Made by a program: the position numbers and the translations under genes | Notes under the pieces: model-generated | Database searches by the model: none | What the model was told of the DNA's origin: nothing | The model's input: only the letters and a program-made list of their open reading frames with translations | In this document: in pieces, positions 16,866 through 26,076 of the stretch | Numbering within the stretch: the first letter of the stretch is position 1 | Layout: every line of letters begins with the position of its first letter | Assembly: GCA_964572825.1 (NCBI GenBank) | Contig: CAZNGS010000002.1 | Span: forward strand, 56,302 to 120,301 | Source: CAYVBE01 sp964572825 | Lineage (GTDB): Bacteria > Planctomycetota > Brocadiia > SM23-32 | DNA: 64,000 bases | Direction of reading: 5' to 3'

Positions 16866-18800
16866 CTATCGCAACAGGAACAGCAGTCCGACAACCGCCG
16901 CCACCCCGACGATAACCCAGGTGACGTACACCTCCAGCACGCCGGTGTGAAGTTTGCGCAGCCCGCTCACCACCAGCGAACCGAGCAGGCCACTGATGTG
17001 GTATACGTCCAGCGCTTCACTCTCGGCGTCGTCAAAAACGCCTTTCAGAACCGGCAGATCCCGCACGGTCAAATAGAAACCCGTACCGCTCACCCGCGTG
17101 GGCCCCGGCGGATTCACCTCCCCCGCCAGGAACGGCCTGACTTTTCGTGTGCGCAGCGCCCTGCCGGCCCCGTATATAATCAGACCCAGCAGCAGGGCCA
17201 GGACGATCAGCGCCACGGCCGGGGCGGGGCCAAACAAACCCACCTCCGACGAGATAGTCGCCCCCGCTCCCACGGGAACTAACTCAACGCCGAACTCGTC
17301 CCCTACGGACGCCAGGAGCGCCCGCGCCACGTAGCCGCCCCCCAGGCCGAACGCCACGCAAATACCCGCCAGCACGCCCATGGGGAACAGCATGTTCCAG
17401 CCGACCTCTTTCACATCCGCTTTGCCGGCCGCCGGAGACTTCTCCCCGTAAAACACGCTGTGCATGGCCTTCACGAAGGACGCCAGGGTCAGCGCGCTGC
17501 CCAGCACGGCACCCGCCAGCAGCAGGGGCATGAGCGATCCGCCGCCCTCGATGACGCCCTGATAGACCATCCACTTCGACACGAAACCGTTCAGAGGAGG
17601 CACGCCGCTGATCGCCAGTGCCCCCACCATAAATGCGCCGGCCGTCAGGGGCATTGCCCCCGCCAGCCCGCCCAGGTTGTCCAGCTCCAGATCGCCCGTC
17701 CGGGACTCCACCGCCCCGCCGCCGAGGAACAGCAGGTTTTTATATACAGCGTGGTTTATCATGTGAAAGAGCCCGCCCACCACGCCCAAAGGGACGCCCG
17801 TGCCGATGCCCAGCACCATGTAGCCCACCTGACTGACGGCGCAGAAAGACAGAAGTTTGCTGAGCTGATGCTGGAGCATGGCCATCAGCACGGCAGCGAG
17901 GATGGTGACCACACCGATTATCATCAGCAAAAGGTGCAGCCCCTCGGTCAACTCGAAGAAACCCAGCGAGATGCGCGCCAGCAGCATTATGCCCAGCAGC
18001 TTGTCCAGTGAGGCCGGCAGAAGCGCCAGCGTGGGCAGCGGCGCACCCTCGGCGGCCTTCGGAATCCACGTGTGCAGGGGCACGGCGCCGGCCTTGGCCA
18101 GCGCCGCGATGAGAAACAGGCAGAAAAGGCCGACGTCCGCCCAGTTGGACACCACGATCCGGCCACCAAGGGGACCTCCATTCTGGAGGATGTCTATGTC
18201 CAGCATCCGGGCCCCGCCGCGGGCGAACAGCAGGGCGATGGCCAGCACCAGCGCCACGTCGCTGAACCCCAGCATCGAGAACGTCTTGGCCGCGCCGGCC
18301 TTCGCCTTCTCGCCGCCAATGCTCACCAAAAGGTAGAGCATGAGCGTCACGCCCTCCCAGGCGAACAGGAACACCAGCAGGTTACGCGTCAGCAGCGCCA
18401 CGCTCGCCCCGGCCACCGACCACAGCGCGAACGCGTAGAAGCGTGCGTCCTCCTCTCCCGCGCGCCAGTAAGAGAGGGAGTAAAGCACAACGCAGAAACC
18501 GAACAGCATGCAGAAGGAATTCACCAGCGCGGTGAGCGAGGTGAATCCGAACGTCAACGAGGCCGCCAACTCGGAGGACGGCACAGCCATCAGCCGGAAA
18601 GAACCCACACGCACCGTCTCCAGACTCGCAGCGCCGGCGATACGTGTGGCTATGACGATGCTGGCCACCAGGGCACCGGCGGAGCAGAAGACCGCCAGCG
18701 GGCCGGCGGTCCTGCCCGTCTTGCCCCGCAGCAGGTAGCAGATCACTCCCCCCAGTACCAGCAGAGCGACTGAAACGAAATAGAGCTGAGTCAGGTCCAT
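16866..18800 (-). CDS. NuoL/MrpA-type proton-translocating subunit, 644 aa
   Basis: A ~14-16 TM antiporter-like subunit. Conserved elements are LVFLFAWEGVTLMLYLLV (key Glu of TM5), AKAGAVPLHTWIPKAAEGAP (Lys of TM7 region), SFCAVSQVGYMVLGIG, and FHMINHAVYKNLLFLGGGAV (Lys). The C-terminus has extra TMs and lacks the MrpA domain, which is supplied by the next gene. It gives the complex a second antiporter-like channel beside the PDZ-carrying MrpD-like subunit, as in Mrp and complex I but not in simple Ech hydrogenases. Confidence 0.88.
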   Translation of the reverse strand: MDLTQLYFVSVALLVLGGVICYLLRGKTGRTAGPLAVFCSAGALVASIVIATRIAGAASLETVRVGSFRLMAVPSSELAASLTFGFTSLTALVNSFCMLFGFCVVLYSLSYWRAGEEDARFYAFALWSVAGASVALLTRNLLVFLFAWEGVTLMLYLLVSIGGEKAKAGAAKTFSMLGFSDVALVLAIALLFARGGARMLDIDILQNGGPLGGRIVVSNWADVGLFCLFLIAALAKAGAVPLHTWIPKAAEGAPLPTLALLPASLDKLLGIMLLARISLGFFELTEGLHLLLMIIGVVTILAAVLMAMLQHQLSKLLSFCAVSQVGYMVLGIGTGVPLGVVGGLFHMINHAVYKNLLFLGGGAVESRTGDLELDNLGGLAGAMPLTAGAFMVGALAISGVPPLNGFVSKWMVYQGVIEGGGSLMPLLLAGAVLGSALTLASFVKAMHSVFYGEKSPAAGKADVKEVGWNMLFPMGVLAGICVAFGLGGGYVARALLASVGDEFGVELVPVGAGATISSEVGLFGPAPAVALIVLALLLGLIIYGAGRALRTRKVRPFLAGEVNPPGPTRVSGTGFYLTVRDLPVLKGVFDDAESEALDVYHISGLLGSLVVSGLRKLHTGVLEVYVTWVIVGVAAVVGLLFLLR

Positions 18801-18815
18801 CTATGTATCTCCACT

Positions 18816-20000
18816 CTACGCCTGCTTGCGGATGTGCTCGGTCTTCTGTCGCGACAGTTTCACCAGATCGTCGAAACTCATCAGCTTCTGGCCCGTCGTC
18901 GCGTCGCGGGCAACCAGCATCCGCTCCGTGCAGCTATAGCACGGGTCCACGGACGCCAGCGTGATGGTCACGTCGGCGATGGACTCCCCGATGCAACTGG
19001 CCTTGAACGTGGGCACGTTGACGTAGCTGGGCGCGCGTATCTTGTGCCTCTCCGGATAGGGACCGCCGTTGCTCTTGACGAAGTGGAACGTCTCCCCTCG
19101 CGGCGCCTCCACGTGCCCCACGCCCTCGCCCGGCGGCACCTCCTTCACCTTGGCCTGGACCGGCCCGTCGGGCAGATCGTCGAGCGCCTGGCGGATGATC
19201 CTGATCGCTTCCTTGACCTCCAGCAGGCGCACCACCACCTTGTCGAACACATCGCCGTTCGGCCGCGTGATAACGTCCCAATCCAGCCGGTCGTAGGCGG
19301 CGTAGGGGTCGTCCCGCCGTACGTCGATGGGCACGTTCGAGGCCCGTGCCGTGGGCCCGGTGGCGCCCAGCCTGCGGGCATCCTCCTCTGTAAGGACTCC
19401 CACCCCTTTGAGGCGCAGCGCGAGAATGGGGTCCTCCAGCGCCGTGGTGATCAACATGTCCAGCGGCTTTTCGATTTCGTCCACCTTTTCGCGGATGCAC
19501 TTCACCATCTCGGGGGTGAGGTCTTTCCGGGAGCCCCCGACCGTATGGTTGGCGTAGTTGATCCGGCTGCCGGTCACGACCTCCAGCGCATCCAGGCAGG
19601 GCTCGCGGTAGCGCCACGCCCACATGAAGACCGTGTTGTAGCCGATGAAGTGGCCGGCCAGGCCGAACCACAGCAGGTGGCTGTGTATGCGCTCGAGCTC
19701 GTTGATTATGGTCCGCACGTAAAGGGCCCTCTCCGGCACTTCGGCCTCGGCCAATTCCTCCACCGCCTGCACGTAGGCCAGGGGGTGAGAGGCCGAGCAG
19801 ATGCCGCAGACGCGTTCAACCAGGTAAGGGACCTGGTCCCACGTGCGCTTCATCGCCACGCCCTCGATGCCTCGATGGTTGTAGGATATGCGCACGTCCA
19901 TGTCCACGACCGTCTCGCCCTCCACCATGAGCTGGAAGAACTCGGCTTCTTCCTGCAGGGGGTGATACGGGCCGATGGGTATAAGCGTTTTACTCGTCAT
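18816..20000 (-). CDS. Group 4 [NiFe] hydrogenase large (catalytic) subunit, 394 aa
   Basis: Catalyses reversible H2 formation at a Ni-Fe centre. Both Cys pairs needed for nickel are present: RVCGICSASH (Cys65, Cys68) and DPCYSCTER (Cys354, Cys357). This separates it from complex I NuoD, where they are lost. HLLWFGLAGHFIGYNTVFMW matches group 4 enzymes. The ~35 residues after the last Cys are longer than the usual cleaved tail; the HycI-type peptidase is encoded in the same operon. The start overlaps the NuoC-like gene by 11 nt. Membership in group 4 (Mbh/Ech/Hyf) is clear from size and neighbours; exact subgroup is uncertain. Confidence 0.92.
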   Translation of the reverse strand: MTSKTLIPIGPYHPLQEEAEFFQLMVEGETVVDMDVRISYNHRGIEGVAMKRTWDQVPYLVERVCGICSASHPLAYVQAVEELAEAEVPERALYVRTIINELERIHSHLLWFGLAGHFIGYNTVFMWAWRYREPCLDALEVVTGSRINYANHTVGGSRKDLTPEMVKCIREKVDEIEKPLDMLITTALEDPILALRLKGVGVLTEEDARRLGATGPTARASNVPIDVRRDDPYAAYDRLDWDVITRPNGDVFDKVVVRLLEVKEAIRIIRQALDDLPDGPVQAKVKEVPPGEGVGHVEAPRGETFHFVKSNGGPYPERHKIRAPSYVNVPTFKASCIGESIADVTITLASVDPCYSCTERMLVARDATTGQKLMSFDDLVKLSRQKTEHIRKQA

Positions 20001-20442
20001 CTCGATCTTCCCTTCGCAACGGGTGGACGCCCTCCGGCCAGTCGTCCGCCAGTATCAGTCGCCGGGGGTCCGGGTGGCCTTCAAATCGGACGCCGAGCAG
20101 GTCCTGAATCTCCCGCTCGATCCATTCGGCTGCCGGAACGGCCGGCGTTACGGCAGGCAGCACCGGATCAGTCTTCGGCGTTCTCACCCTCATGTTGACC
20201 ACCAGTCCCACCGCGTCATAGACGAAGTGATACACCACCTCGAGCTGTGCGCCCAGGTCGGTGCCTGTGGCCGTGGCGAAGCGGGCGCCGAACTCCTCGA
20301 ACAGACTCCGGCCGAACCCGGGTCCGTCCTCTTTGTCCAGCGTGACGTAGACACGATTCCGCCTGGGTCTCGTCCAGTCAACCGGCACGTCACCGGACAG
20401 TTCCCGCAGGCGCGTCACCACGGCGTCCAGCTCCTCAGCCAC
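19990..20442 (-). CDS. NuoC/MbhK/EchD-like 30-kDa subunit of the hydrogenase, 150 aa
   Basis: The motif EWIEREIQDLLGVRFEGHPD followed by RRLILADDWPEGVHPLRR is the complex I 30-kDa signature (ERExxDxxGxxFxGHPDxRRxxxxxDWxGxPLR). Unlike HycE, it is a separate gene, as in Mbh and Ech. It is a structural link between the large subunit and the peripheral arm. Confidence 0.9.
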   Translation of the reverse strand: MAEELDAVVTRLRELSGDVPVDWTRPRRNRVYVTLDKEDGPGFGRSLFEEFGARFATATGTDLGAQLEVVYHFVYDAVGLVVNMRVRTPKTDPVLPAVTPAVPAAEWIEREIQDLLGVRFEGHPDPRRLILADDWPEGVHPLRREDRDDE

Positions 20443-20454
20443 CTCTCCACTCCG

Positions 20455-20898
20455 TCAAAGGTCGTTAAGCGCCTTGGCGATGCCGGCAATCATCGCCTCC
20501 GGCTTCGGCGGGCAACCCGGGATGTAGATAATCGGCGCGTCGGGGTCCACCTCCCGGACGGCCTCGTCCACGGGACCGGCAAAATGCCACGCATCGTGGA
20601 AAATCCCTCCCGTGCATGCACACGCTCCGATGCAGACCACCAGGCAGGGCTTCGCCGCCTGGCGATACACCTCCTGCAGGCGGGGGCGGGCCTGCTTCGT
20701 GCAAATGCCCGTCACCAGCAGCGCATCCGCATGGCGCGGCGAAGCTGTAAGGAGAACACCCAGCCGCTCCACGTCGAACCGGGGCGTCAGCAGCTCCAGC
20801 ACCTCGATGTCGCAGTTGTTGCAGGCGCCCGTGTTGACGTGGTAGACCCAGGGCGATTTCTTCAGTCCCCAGCGCTTTAGTCCGTCCAGCAACGCCAC
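20455..20898 (-). CDS. [NiFe] hydrogenase small subunit (NuoB/MbhJ/EchC-like), 147 aa
   Basis: Carries the proximal [4Fe-4S] cluster. Ligands are Cys26 and Cys29 (GACNNCDIE), Cys93 (CIGACACTGG) and Cys129 (IPGCPPKPE), the pattern of group 4 hydrogenases and complex I. It is a short form without twin-arginine signal or extra clusters, so it faces the cytoplasm. It is placed between the NuoH-like and NuoC-like genes in one operon. Confidence 0.92.
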   Translation of the reverse strand: MALLDGLKRWGLKKSPWVYHVNTGACNNCDIEVLELLTPRFDVERLGVLLTASPRHADALLVTGICTKQARPRLQEVYRQAAKPCLVVCIGACACTGGIFHDAWHFAGPVDEAVREVDPDAPIIYIPGCPPKPEAMIAGIAKALNDL

Positions 20899-20920
20899 GT
20901 TTCTCGTTCGCTCCCTGTTC

Positions 20921-21856
20921 TTATTGGGCCGCGTAGGCGTAAATGCTTATCCCCGAGGCGATTATCGCCAGCGGAGTCACGATGAACCAAAAGAACCCCA
21001 GCGCCTGATCGATCCGCAGGCGCGCGTTGGTATTGCGCATCAGCACGACGACCACCAGCAGCACCACGAACTTCAGCGGCGTCGTAACCCAGCCCCACCC
21101 GGCGAGATTCACTCCGCCCCAAAAAACCATCACGACGAAAAGCGGCAGCACGAACAAGAGCATGGCCCGAACCAGCCGGATCACCGCCAGCGGCGGGCCA
21201 GAATACTCCAGCAGGACGCCGCCGGTCAGTTCCGTCTCCGCCTCCGCCTGGTCAAAAGGCACCACGCCCAGTTTGGCCTGCATCACCGCCAGAACGCAAA
21301 GGAAAGCCAGGAAACCGCTCGCATGCCACAGCACGGGTGCCTCACTCTGCGCGGCGATTATGGCGGACAGCTTCAGGCTTCCACCGCTCAGAAGAATCGG
21401 CGGCACCAGCGCCAGGATGAACGGCAGTTCGTAGCCGATCACCAGTTTCATCTCCCGCGTGGCGCCCATGGCGCCGTACGGGCTGCCGCTGGCCGACGCC
21501 CCCAGGATCAGCATCAAAGAGGGGAATGTCAGAAAGTAGACCACCACGATCAGGTCCCCCACGAAGCCGGCCTCGGGGTCCAGCACGCTGGCCCACAGTA
21601 TGGTGCCCGCCACACACACACCCACCAACCCCAGCAGCGGGGCAAGCAGGAAAAGCCTCTCGGAGGCATTTTCGGAGACCACGGTCTCCTTACCCATCAG
21701 TTTGACCAGGTCCGCGAAGGGCTGGTAGAACGGGGGGCCCTTTCGCCACTGGATGCGGGCCGTCACCACCCGGTCCACCCACTGAAACACCAGGCCGAGC
21801 AAGACGGTTCCACAAACGCCCAGCACAACGGCCAGGATGTGTAGCTGCAGGCTCAT
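20921..21856 (-). CDS. NuoH/MbhM/EchB-like membrane anchor subunit, 311 aa
   Basis: Eight TM helices of the complex I ND1 family. YQPFADLVKLMGKETV is the conserved first cytoplasmic loop, and PFDQAEAETELTGGVLLEYS is the characteristic acidic loop (E-x-E-x-E-L). It anchors the hydrogenase catalytic module and connects it to the antiporter subunits. Spacing to neighbours is 12-22 bp. Confidence 0.92.
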   Translation of the reverse strand: MSLQLHILAVVLGVCGTVLLGLVFQWVDRVVTARIQWRKGPPFYQPFADLVKLMGKETVVSENASERLFLLAPLLGLVGVCVAGTILWASVLDPEAGFVGDLIVVVYFLTFPSLMLILGASASGSPYGAMGATREMKLVIGYELPFILALVPPILLSGGSLKLSAIIAAQSEAPVLWHASGFLAFLCVLAVMQAKLGVVPFDQAEAETELTGGVLLEYSGPPLAVIRLVRAMLLFVLPLFVVMVFWGGVNLAGWGWVTTPLKFVVLLVVVVLMRNTNARLRIDQALGFFWFIVTPLAIIASGISIYAYAAQ

Positions 21857-21868
21857 TTGACCTCGTCT

Positions 21869-22357
21869 TTAGCCAGAACGATGCAGGGTGCGTCCACTGA
21901 CCAGCGTGTAGCCGGCCTGAGGTACGTCTTCCACCAGCTCCAGGAACTGCAGCGCTCCCGAGGGGCACACGGCCACGCAGCGGGGCTTCAGTCCCCGTGG
22001 CGTCCGGTCGGCACACAGGTCACACTTCGCCACCTCGAGCCGGGTGATCTCCCGATCGATGACCCCGAACGGGCAGGCCATCACGCAACTGCGGCACCCG
22101 GTACAGCGGATGGGACTGCGCCGAACGATGCCGTCCTCGTCCACGTACATGGCCTCGTTGGGGCATGCCTCCACGCACGGCGCTTCCTCGCACTGCCGGC
22201 ACACCGCGGGCATGGCCGTGCCCGCCCCCACCGCCTCGTAGCGCAGGGCCGGAGTATCCACGTGGCCGAAATAGCACGCCGCCGCGCAGCTCTTGCAGCC
22301 GATGCAGCGCTCCGTGTCGACCACCAGCTTCTTCTCGAACGTTTTGACTTTGGCCAT
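21869..22357 (-). CDS. Polyferredoxin electron-transfer subunit (HycB/HydN-like), 162 aa
   Basis: Sixteen cysteines in four cluster motifs: CIGCKSCAAAC, CRQCEEAPCVEACP, CTGCRSCVMACP, and CDLC with a distal CVAVCP. This is the DMSO-reductase iron-sulfur-subunit family. It likely wires the molybdopterin-like protein and the diaphorase module to the hydrogenase. ATG 22357 gives the proper N-terminus (MAKVKTFEKKLVVDTERC); upstream sequence in frame is Arg-rich shadow. Confidence 0.87.
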   Translation of the reverse strand: MAKVKTFEKKLVVDTERCIGCKSCAAACYFGHVDTPALRYEAVGAGTAMPAVCRQCEEAPCVEACPNEAMYVDEDGIVRRSPIRCTGCRSCVMACPFGVIDREITRLEVAKCDLCADRTPRGLKPRCVAVCPSGALQFLELVEDVPQAGYTLVSGRTLHRSG

Positions 22358-22379
22358 GTACGCGGTGCCTCGCTGCGTC

Positions 22380-24080
22380 TCAATCGACCTTTTCAATGCG
22401 CACGTTCGCCGGCGCCGGCTCGATCTGGCCGTTTTCCGTCCGCCAGTGGAGCAACTCCCGGGTGGCGCTCCAGTGCGCCGGGAGCGCCACAGTGCCCGGC
22501 ATGCCGTCCCTCGCCTGGTACGGCACCACAAACTCCACTTCGTTGCTCAACCTCACCACTCCGCCCGGAGGCAATCCCGCCCCTCGCGCCAGCTCCGCAT
22601 CCAGGTAGGAAGACTCCTCGGCGACAAGCCTCCTCTGCCAGGTTGCGTCGGTCAACGGAATGGCCCCCGTCGATCCCTGCGGCTCCGGCGAACTCACCAG
22701 AACGGCCTCACCGTCTCCGGGTTGTGTGAGCTCCAGAATTTCGCGTCCGATCAGGTCGCCGATGGCGGCCTGCTGCCCGGCGGCCTGGACGCCGGCTTCC
22801 GGTATCGGAGTCGTTTCTGGCTCAAGGCCGGCGGCGCAGGCAATGCGGGCGGCCAGCTCCGCCACGTCCGCCAGCCGCTCAGCCCGAGGGAGCCATGCGG
22901 GGCAGTACACCGGTTCGCCGGACGGCGCCAGCACGGTGCCCTCTTCCTCCCAGGGCAGGGCCAGCGGCAACACGACGTCCACCGCATCGGCAAAAGGACC
23001 TCCCAGTGAAGTCGCCCAGCACACTACCCTCGAATCGTCGCAAAGCCTGCGCCACAGGCGCTCCGGCAGCATGTTGGTCGGGTCGCAGCCCACCACCAGC
23101 AGCAGCGCCGGCGGGTCCGAGCCGGCGTCCCGCAGCAGCTCGCCCGGCGTATCGGCATCCAGTTCCGCCTGCAGCCACGGCAGCAAAGCCGAATTCGTCG
23201 AAGTCAGCAGCGGCCAGATACCGCACTCGAGCGCGGCGGCCAGCTCCCGGAGCGCCCCGACGACGGCGTCAGGGGAGCCGCAGCGGCCGGGTGCGTTCGA
23301 GACCAGGATGCCGGGGCTGTTCGCCTCCTTGAGCGCTTCGGCAACTTCCCCAACCTGCCCGGGCTCAAGTTCCAGTTCGTCGCGTATCTGCCCGACGGTC
23401 ATACCGCCCAGGGCCTCTCCCACCCGGTCCGCGCCGCACTCGACGGCCACGGCGGCCAGGAACCCGGCCAGTTTCCGAGGTCCGACCACCAGCGCCAGGT
23501 CTGCGGCCCGCCCGGTGCGGCCCTCCGCCGTGTCCAGGCTGAGCAGGCGGTTGCCGCGCGCGCCAAACTGCATGTCCCGCACGGCCTTCGCCACGGCGGG
23601 ATGCGAACTAAACGGGTCGCCGACCGCCAGTACCAGGTCGCAGTCCGCCAGGTCGGCCAGGGACGGACGGCCCGTCACACCCGCCCGGGCAAACGACATA
23701 TCCTCCGGCGGGACGAACGGGACAAAGGCAGCCCCCGATCGGGCGCACAGGGAGGCCATCGCCAGCACACCTTCGAGGGGCCGATTGATGTCCACCAGCA
23801 CGGCGGCGGCGCCTTCCCCGGACGCAAGCAACCCCGCCACCTCACGCAGAGCATCATCCAGCGGTGCCGGGCCGCCCTCGTCACGGGTGGTGAAAGCCCG
23901 CTCCCGCACGCCCACCAGCCGCGCCGCCGTCAGAGCCCTGACGCACGCGCCCTGGTCCACCCCCAGATCGGCGGGGAAGACGGTCCCGATGTGCCCCAGG
24001 CCATCGTCCTCTGCCCCCACCGGGCAGTGCACGGAGCACAGGAGGCACCGCGGCGTCGGATTCTCAGAACGAGAAGGCAT
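22380..24080 (-). CDS. Molybdopterin-oxidoreductase-like protein (NuoG/FdhA-like), degenerate, 566 aa
   Basis: The N-terminus has one Cys motif, CLLCSVHCPVG, as in the domain I cluster of the DMSO-reductase/NuoG family. The middle resembles domains II-III (ADCDLVLAVGDPF; LLVVGCDPTNMLPER; WEEEGTVLAPSGEP). The last ~100 residues look like the dinucleotide-binding domain (GLPPGGVVRLSNEVEFVV, MPGTVALPAHW). At 566 residues it is shorter than formate dehydrogenases (~700-800), and I see no catalytic Cys or Sec in the usual place. It may be a NuoG-like electron-transfer scaffold. It overlaps the AsrB-like gene by 17 nt. Confidence 0.7.
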   Translation of the reverse strand: MPSRSENPTPRCLLCSVHCPVGAEDDGLGHIGTVFPADLGVDQGACVRALTAARLVGVRERAFTTRDEGGPAPLDDALREVAGLLASGEGAAAVLVDINRPLEGVLAMASLCARSGAAFVPFVPPEDMSFARAGVTGRPSLADLADCDLVLAVGDPFSSHPAVAKAVRDMQFGARGNRLLSLDTAEGRTGRAADLALVVGPRKLAGFLAAVAVECGADRVGEALGGMTVGQIRDELELEPGQVGEVAEALKEANSPGILVSNAPGRCGSPDAVVGALRELAAALECGIWPLLTSTNSALLPWLQAELDADTPGELLRDAGSDPPALLLVVGCDPTNMLPERLWRRLCDDSRVVCWATSLGGPFADAVDVVLPLALPWEEEGTVLAPSGEPVYCPAWLPRAERLADVAELAARIACAAGLEPETTPIPEAGVQAAGQQAAIGDLIGREILELTQPGDGEAVLVSSPEPQGSTGAIPLTDATWQRRLVAEESSYLDAELARGAGLPPGGVVRLSNEVEFVVPYQARDGMPGTVALPAHWSATRELLHWRTENGQIEPAPANVRIEKVD

Positions 24081-24888
24081 CGGCGTAATCCTCTATCTCT
24101 GCGTAGCAGACGTCCGGCCCGTCCTTGCACAGGTAGAGCGGCCCGATGTTGCAGCGGCCACACTTACCGAAACCACAGCTCATCTTGCGGTTCATCGAGA
24201 GGTATATCTGTTCCGGCTTGAAACCCGCGTTCAAGCAGGTCAGCGTCACGAAACGCAGCATGATGAGCGGACCGCAGCTCACCACGTAGGTGTTCTCAAT
24301 GTCCAGGTCCAGGTCTTCCAGCAGGGTCGTCACGACCCCCACGTTTCCGTCCCAGGTCTCGTCCGGGATATCCACGGTGATGTCCAGCGTCACCCCCTCG
24401 AGGGATGCCCACTGCTGGAAAACGTCCCGGTAGAGAAGCTCCGAGGGGTTGCGCGCGCCGTACTTGATGGCAACCAGGGGAAAATCGTCCAGGTGCTCGA
24501 AGGCATAATGCAGCAGCGAACGCAACGGCGCCAGTCCCACGCCCCCGCCCACGACCAGCAGGTTGTGCCCCTTCATCTTATCGGTGGGATAGCCCTTCCC
24601 GTAGGGACCCCGCACTCCCAGGGCGGCGCCCGCCTCGGTCTGGTGGAGGGCGTCCGTCACCGTGCCCGTGCGCAGGATGGTGATCTCCAGCTCTTTCTCC
24701 ACCGACGGCGAGGAGGAGGGAGTGAACGGCGCTTCGCCCAGGCCCGGCACGGTGAGCTGAACGAACTGCCCGGCGCGGAATGACACCGGTTGTTCGGGCA
24801 CCATGCGGAACGTCTTGATGGTGGGGGTCTCCGGCTTTACTTCCAGCAGTTGGGCCGGGATCGGTGTGTAGACGTTGTGTTCAGCCAT
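24064..24888 (-). CDS. FAD/NAD(P)-binding, 2Fe-2S oxidoreductase (AsrB / sulfhydrogenase gamma-like), 274 aa
   Basis: A ferredoxin-reductase fold. The FAD domain contains SFRAGQFVQLTVPG, with FTPSSSPS in place of the usual R-x-Y-S. The NAD(P) domain contains LLVVGGGVGLAPLRSLLHY and TYVVSCGP. The C-terminal cluster site is MSCGFGKCGRCNIG with a later Cys, as in AsrB, HydG and DHOD electron-transfer subunits. It presumably exchanges electrons between NAD(P)(H) and the Fe-S chain. It overlaps the AsrA-like gene by 8 nt, so the two probably form one module. Confidence 0.87.
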   Translation of the reverse strand: MAEHNVYTPIPAQLLEVKPETPTIKTFRMVPEQPVSFRAGQFVQLTVPGLGEAPFTPSSSPSVEKELEITILRTGTVTDALHQTEAGAALGVRGPYGKGYPTDKMKGHNLLVVGGGVGLAPLRSLLHYAFEHLDDFPLVAIKYGARNPSELLYRDVFQQWASLEGVTLDITVDIPDETWDGNVGVVTTLLEDLDLDIENTYVVSCGPLIMLRFVTLTCLNAGFKPEQIYLSMNRKMSCGFGKCGRCNIGPLYLCKDGPDVCYAEIEDYADAFSF

Positions 24889-25954
24889 GCTTGACGCGCT
24901 GTTTGCTAACCTCGGTCAAAACTCGGCGCAGGTCGATGGCGCCCGGGCAGGTATCCCTGCAACGGCCGCAACCGACGCACCCCAGGATGCCCGGGGTAAC
25001 GGCGTTGTACCAGAACTTGTGGGCGAACCTGTGCTGGAACTTGCTCATGTGCTCGCGCCGGGGGTCGGGCCTCAACGTGCCCGGCGGGCCGGCCATCTCC
25101 GAATAGCCGGTAAACTGGCAGCTATCCCAGACGCGTGTCCTCTCGTAGGCATCTTCGTCGTACTGCCCGTCGTAGAGCAGGAAGCAGTAACAGGCCGGGC
25201 ACACGGCGGTGCAGCCGCCGCACTGCACGCACTCAGCCAGCTCCATGCGCCAGAAAAGCTCCTCCAGGCTCTCCGGGAGGGCCTCCGCCCAGTCCTGCGG
25301 GAAATGGTAGTCCGCGTTCTGCCGGGTCAGTTGCTCGGCTGCCTCCGCCCGCATCTCCTCCCGCTGCTGGAGTTGCTCATCCGTGGCCGGCCGCAGCCCT
25401 TCAGAAGTGGTCTCGAGGATATCCGCCCCTCGATCGCTGCCCGCCTCCACCAGGAAACCGCCCTCCACCGGGGAGAGATTAAGATCGTAGTTGGCCTCGG
25501 GGTACGCAACATCGCCCAGCAGGTCGCAGAAGCATGACGGGGCGGGCACGGCGCAGTCCACGCCCACGATGATGCAGTTATTCCGCCGCGCTTCGTAGAA
25601 TGGCTCGGGCATGGGATCGCCCAGCATGATGGCGTCCAGGTAATCCAGCACCCGGCACTCGCACCCCCGAACGCCGATCAGCGTCACCTGCGTGTCGCCT
25701 GACTCCTCCAGCGGATCGGCAACGTCCGCACCGTAGCGGGCCACCACTTCGCTGGCCGGCAGCAGCGCGCTTTTAAAGGAGTAAAACGGACGGGCCTCAC
25801 GGAGACCGGCGACCACCGAGGCGGGCTCTGTCTGATCCAGCGGTGCCCACGTGCGGCACTCCCCCTCGCACGCGTTGACGAACCTCCGGTCACCCGGCAA
25901 GTCGGCCAGGAAAGAGCAGAGATCATCCTCGCTGATGAACTGGCGGTCGCCCAT
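24881..25954 (-). CDS. 4Fe-4S dicluster protein, AsrA / sulfhydrogenase beta-like, 357 aa
   Basis: First gene of the hydrogenase operon. Residues ~225-330 hold two ferredoxin motifs (CVQCGGCTAVCPAC and CVGCGRCRDTCPG); the N-terminal part (VRGCECRVLDYLDAIMLGDP) matches the AsrA/HydB fold, which brings electrons from the flavin partner. ATG 25954 has GGAGG seven bases upstream. In Pyrococcus sulfhydrogenases the homologue pairs with the gamma subunit just as here, but those are soluble group 3 enzymes; linkage with a group 4 enzyme is notable. Confidence 0.87.
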   Translation of the reverse strand: MGDRQFISEDDLCSFLADLPGDRRFVNACEGECRTWAPLDQTEPASVVAGLREARPFYSFKSALLPASEVVARYGADVADPLEESGDTQVTLIGVRGCECRVLDYLDAIMLGDPMPEPFYEARRNNCIIVGVDCAVPAPSCFCDLLGDVAYPEANYDLNLSPVEGGFLVEAGSDRGADILETTSEGLRPATDEQLQQREEMRAEAAEQLTRQNADYHFPQDWAEALPESLEELFWRMELAECVQCGGCTAVCPACYCFLLYDGQYDEDAYERTRVWDSCQFTGYSEMAGPPGTLRPDPRREHMSKFQHRFAHKFWYNAVTPGILGCVGCGRCRDTCPGAIDLRRVLTEVSKQRVKHG

Positions 25955-26076
25955 GAGGCGGCCTCCCCGATGCAGAAAAGAGTCGGCTCGCACAGGACTC
26001 ACGGTCGGCATTCGGGTCAACCCGTGCAGCCCGGTATGCCCACAGCAAGCCCGCCCGCACAGCAAACAAGACGCCT

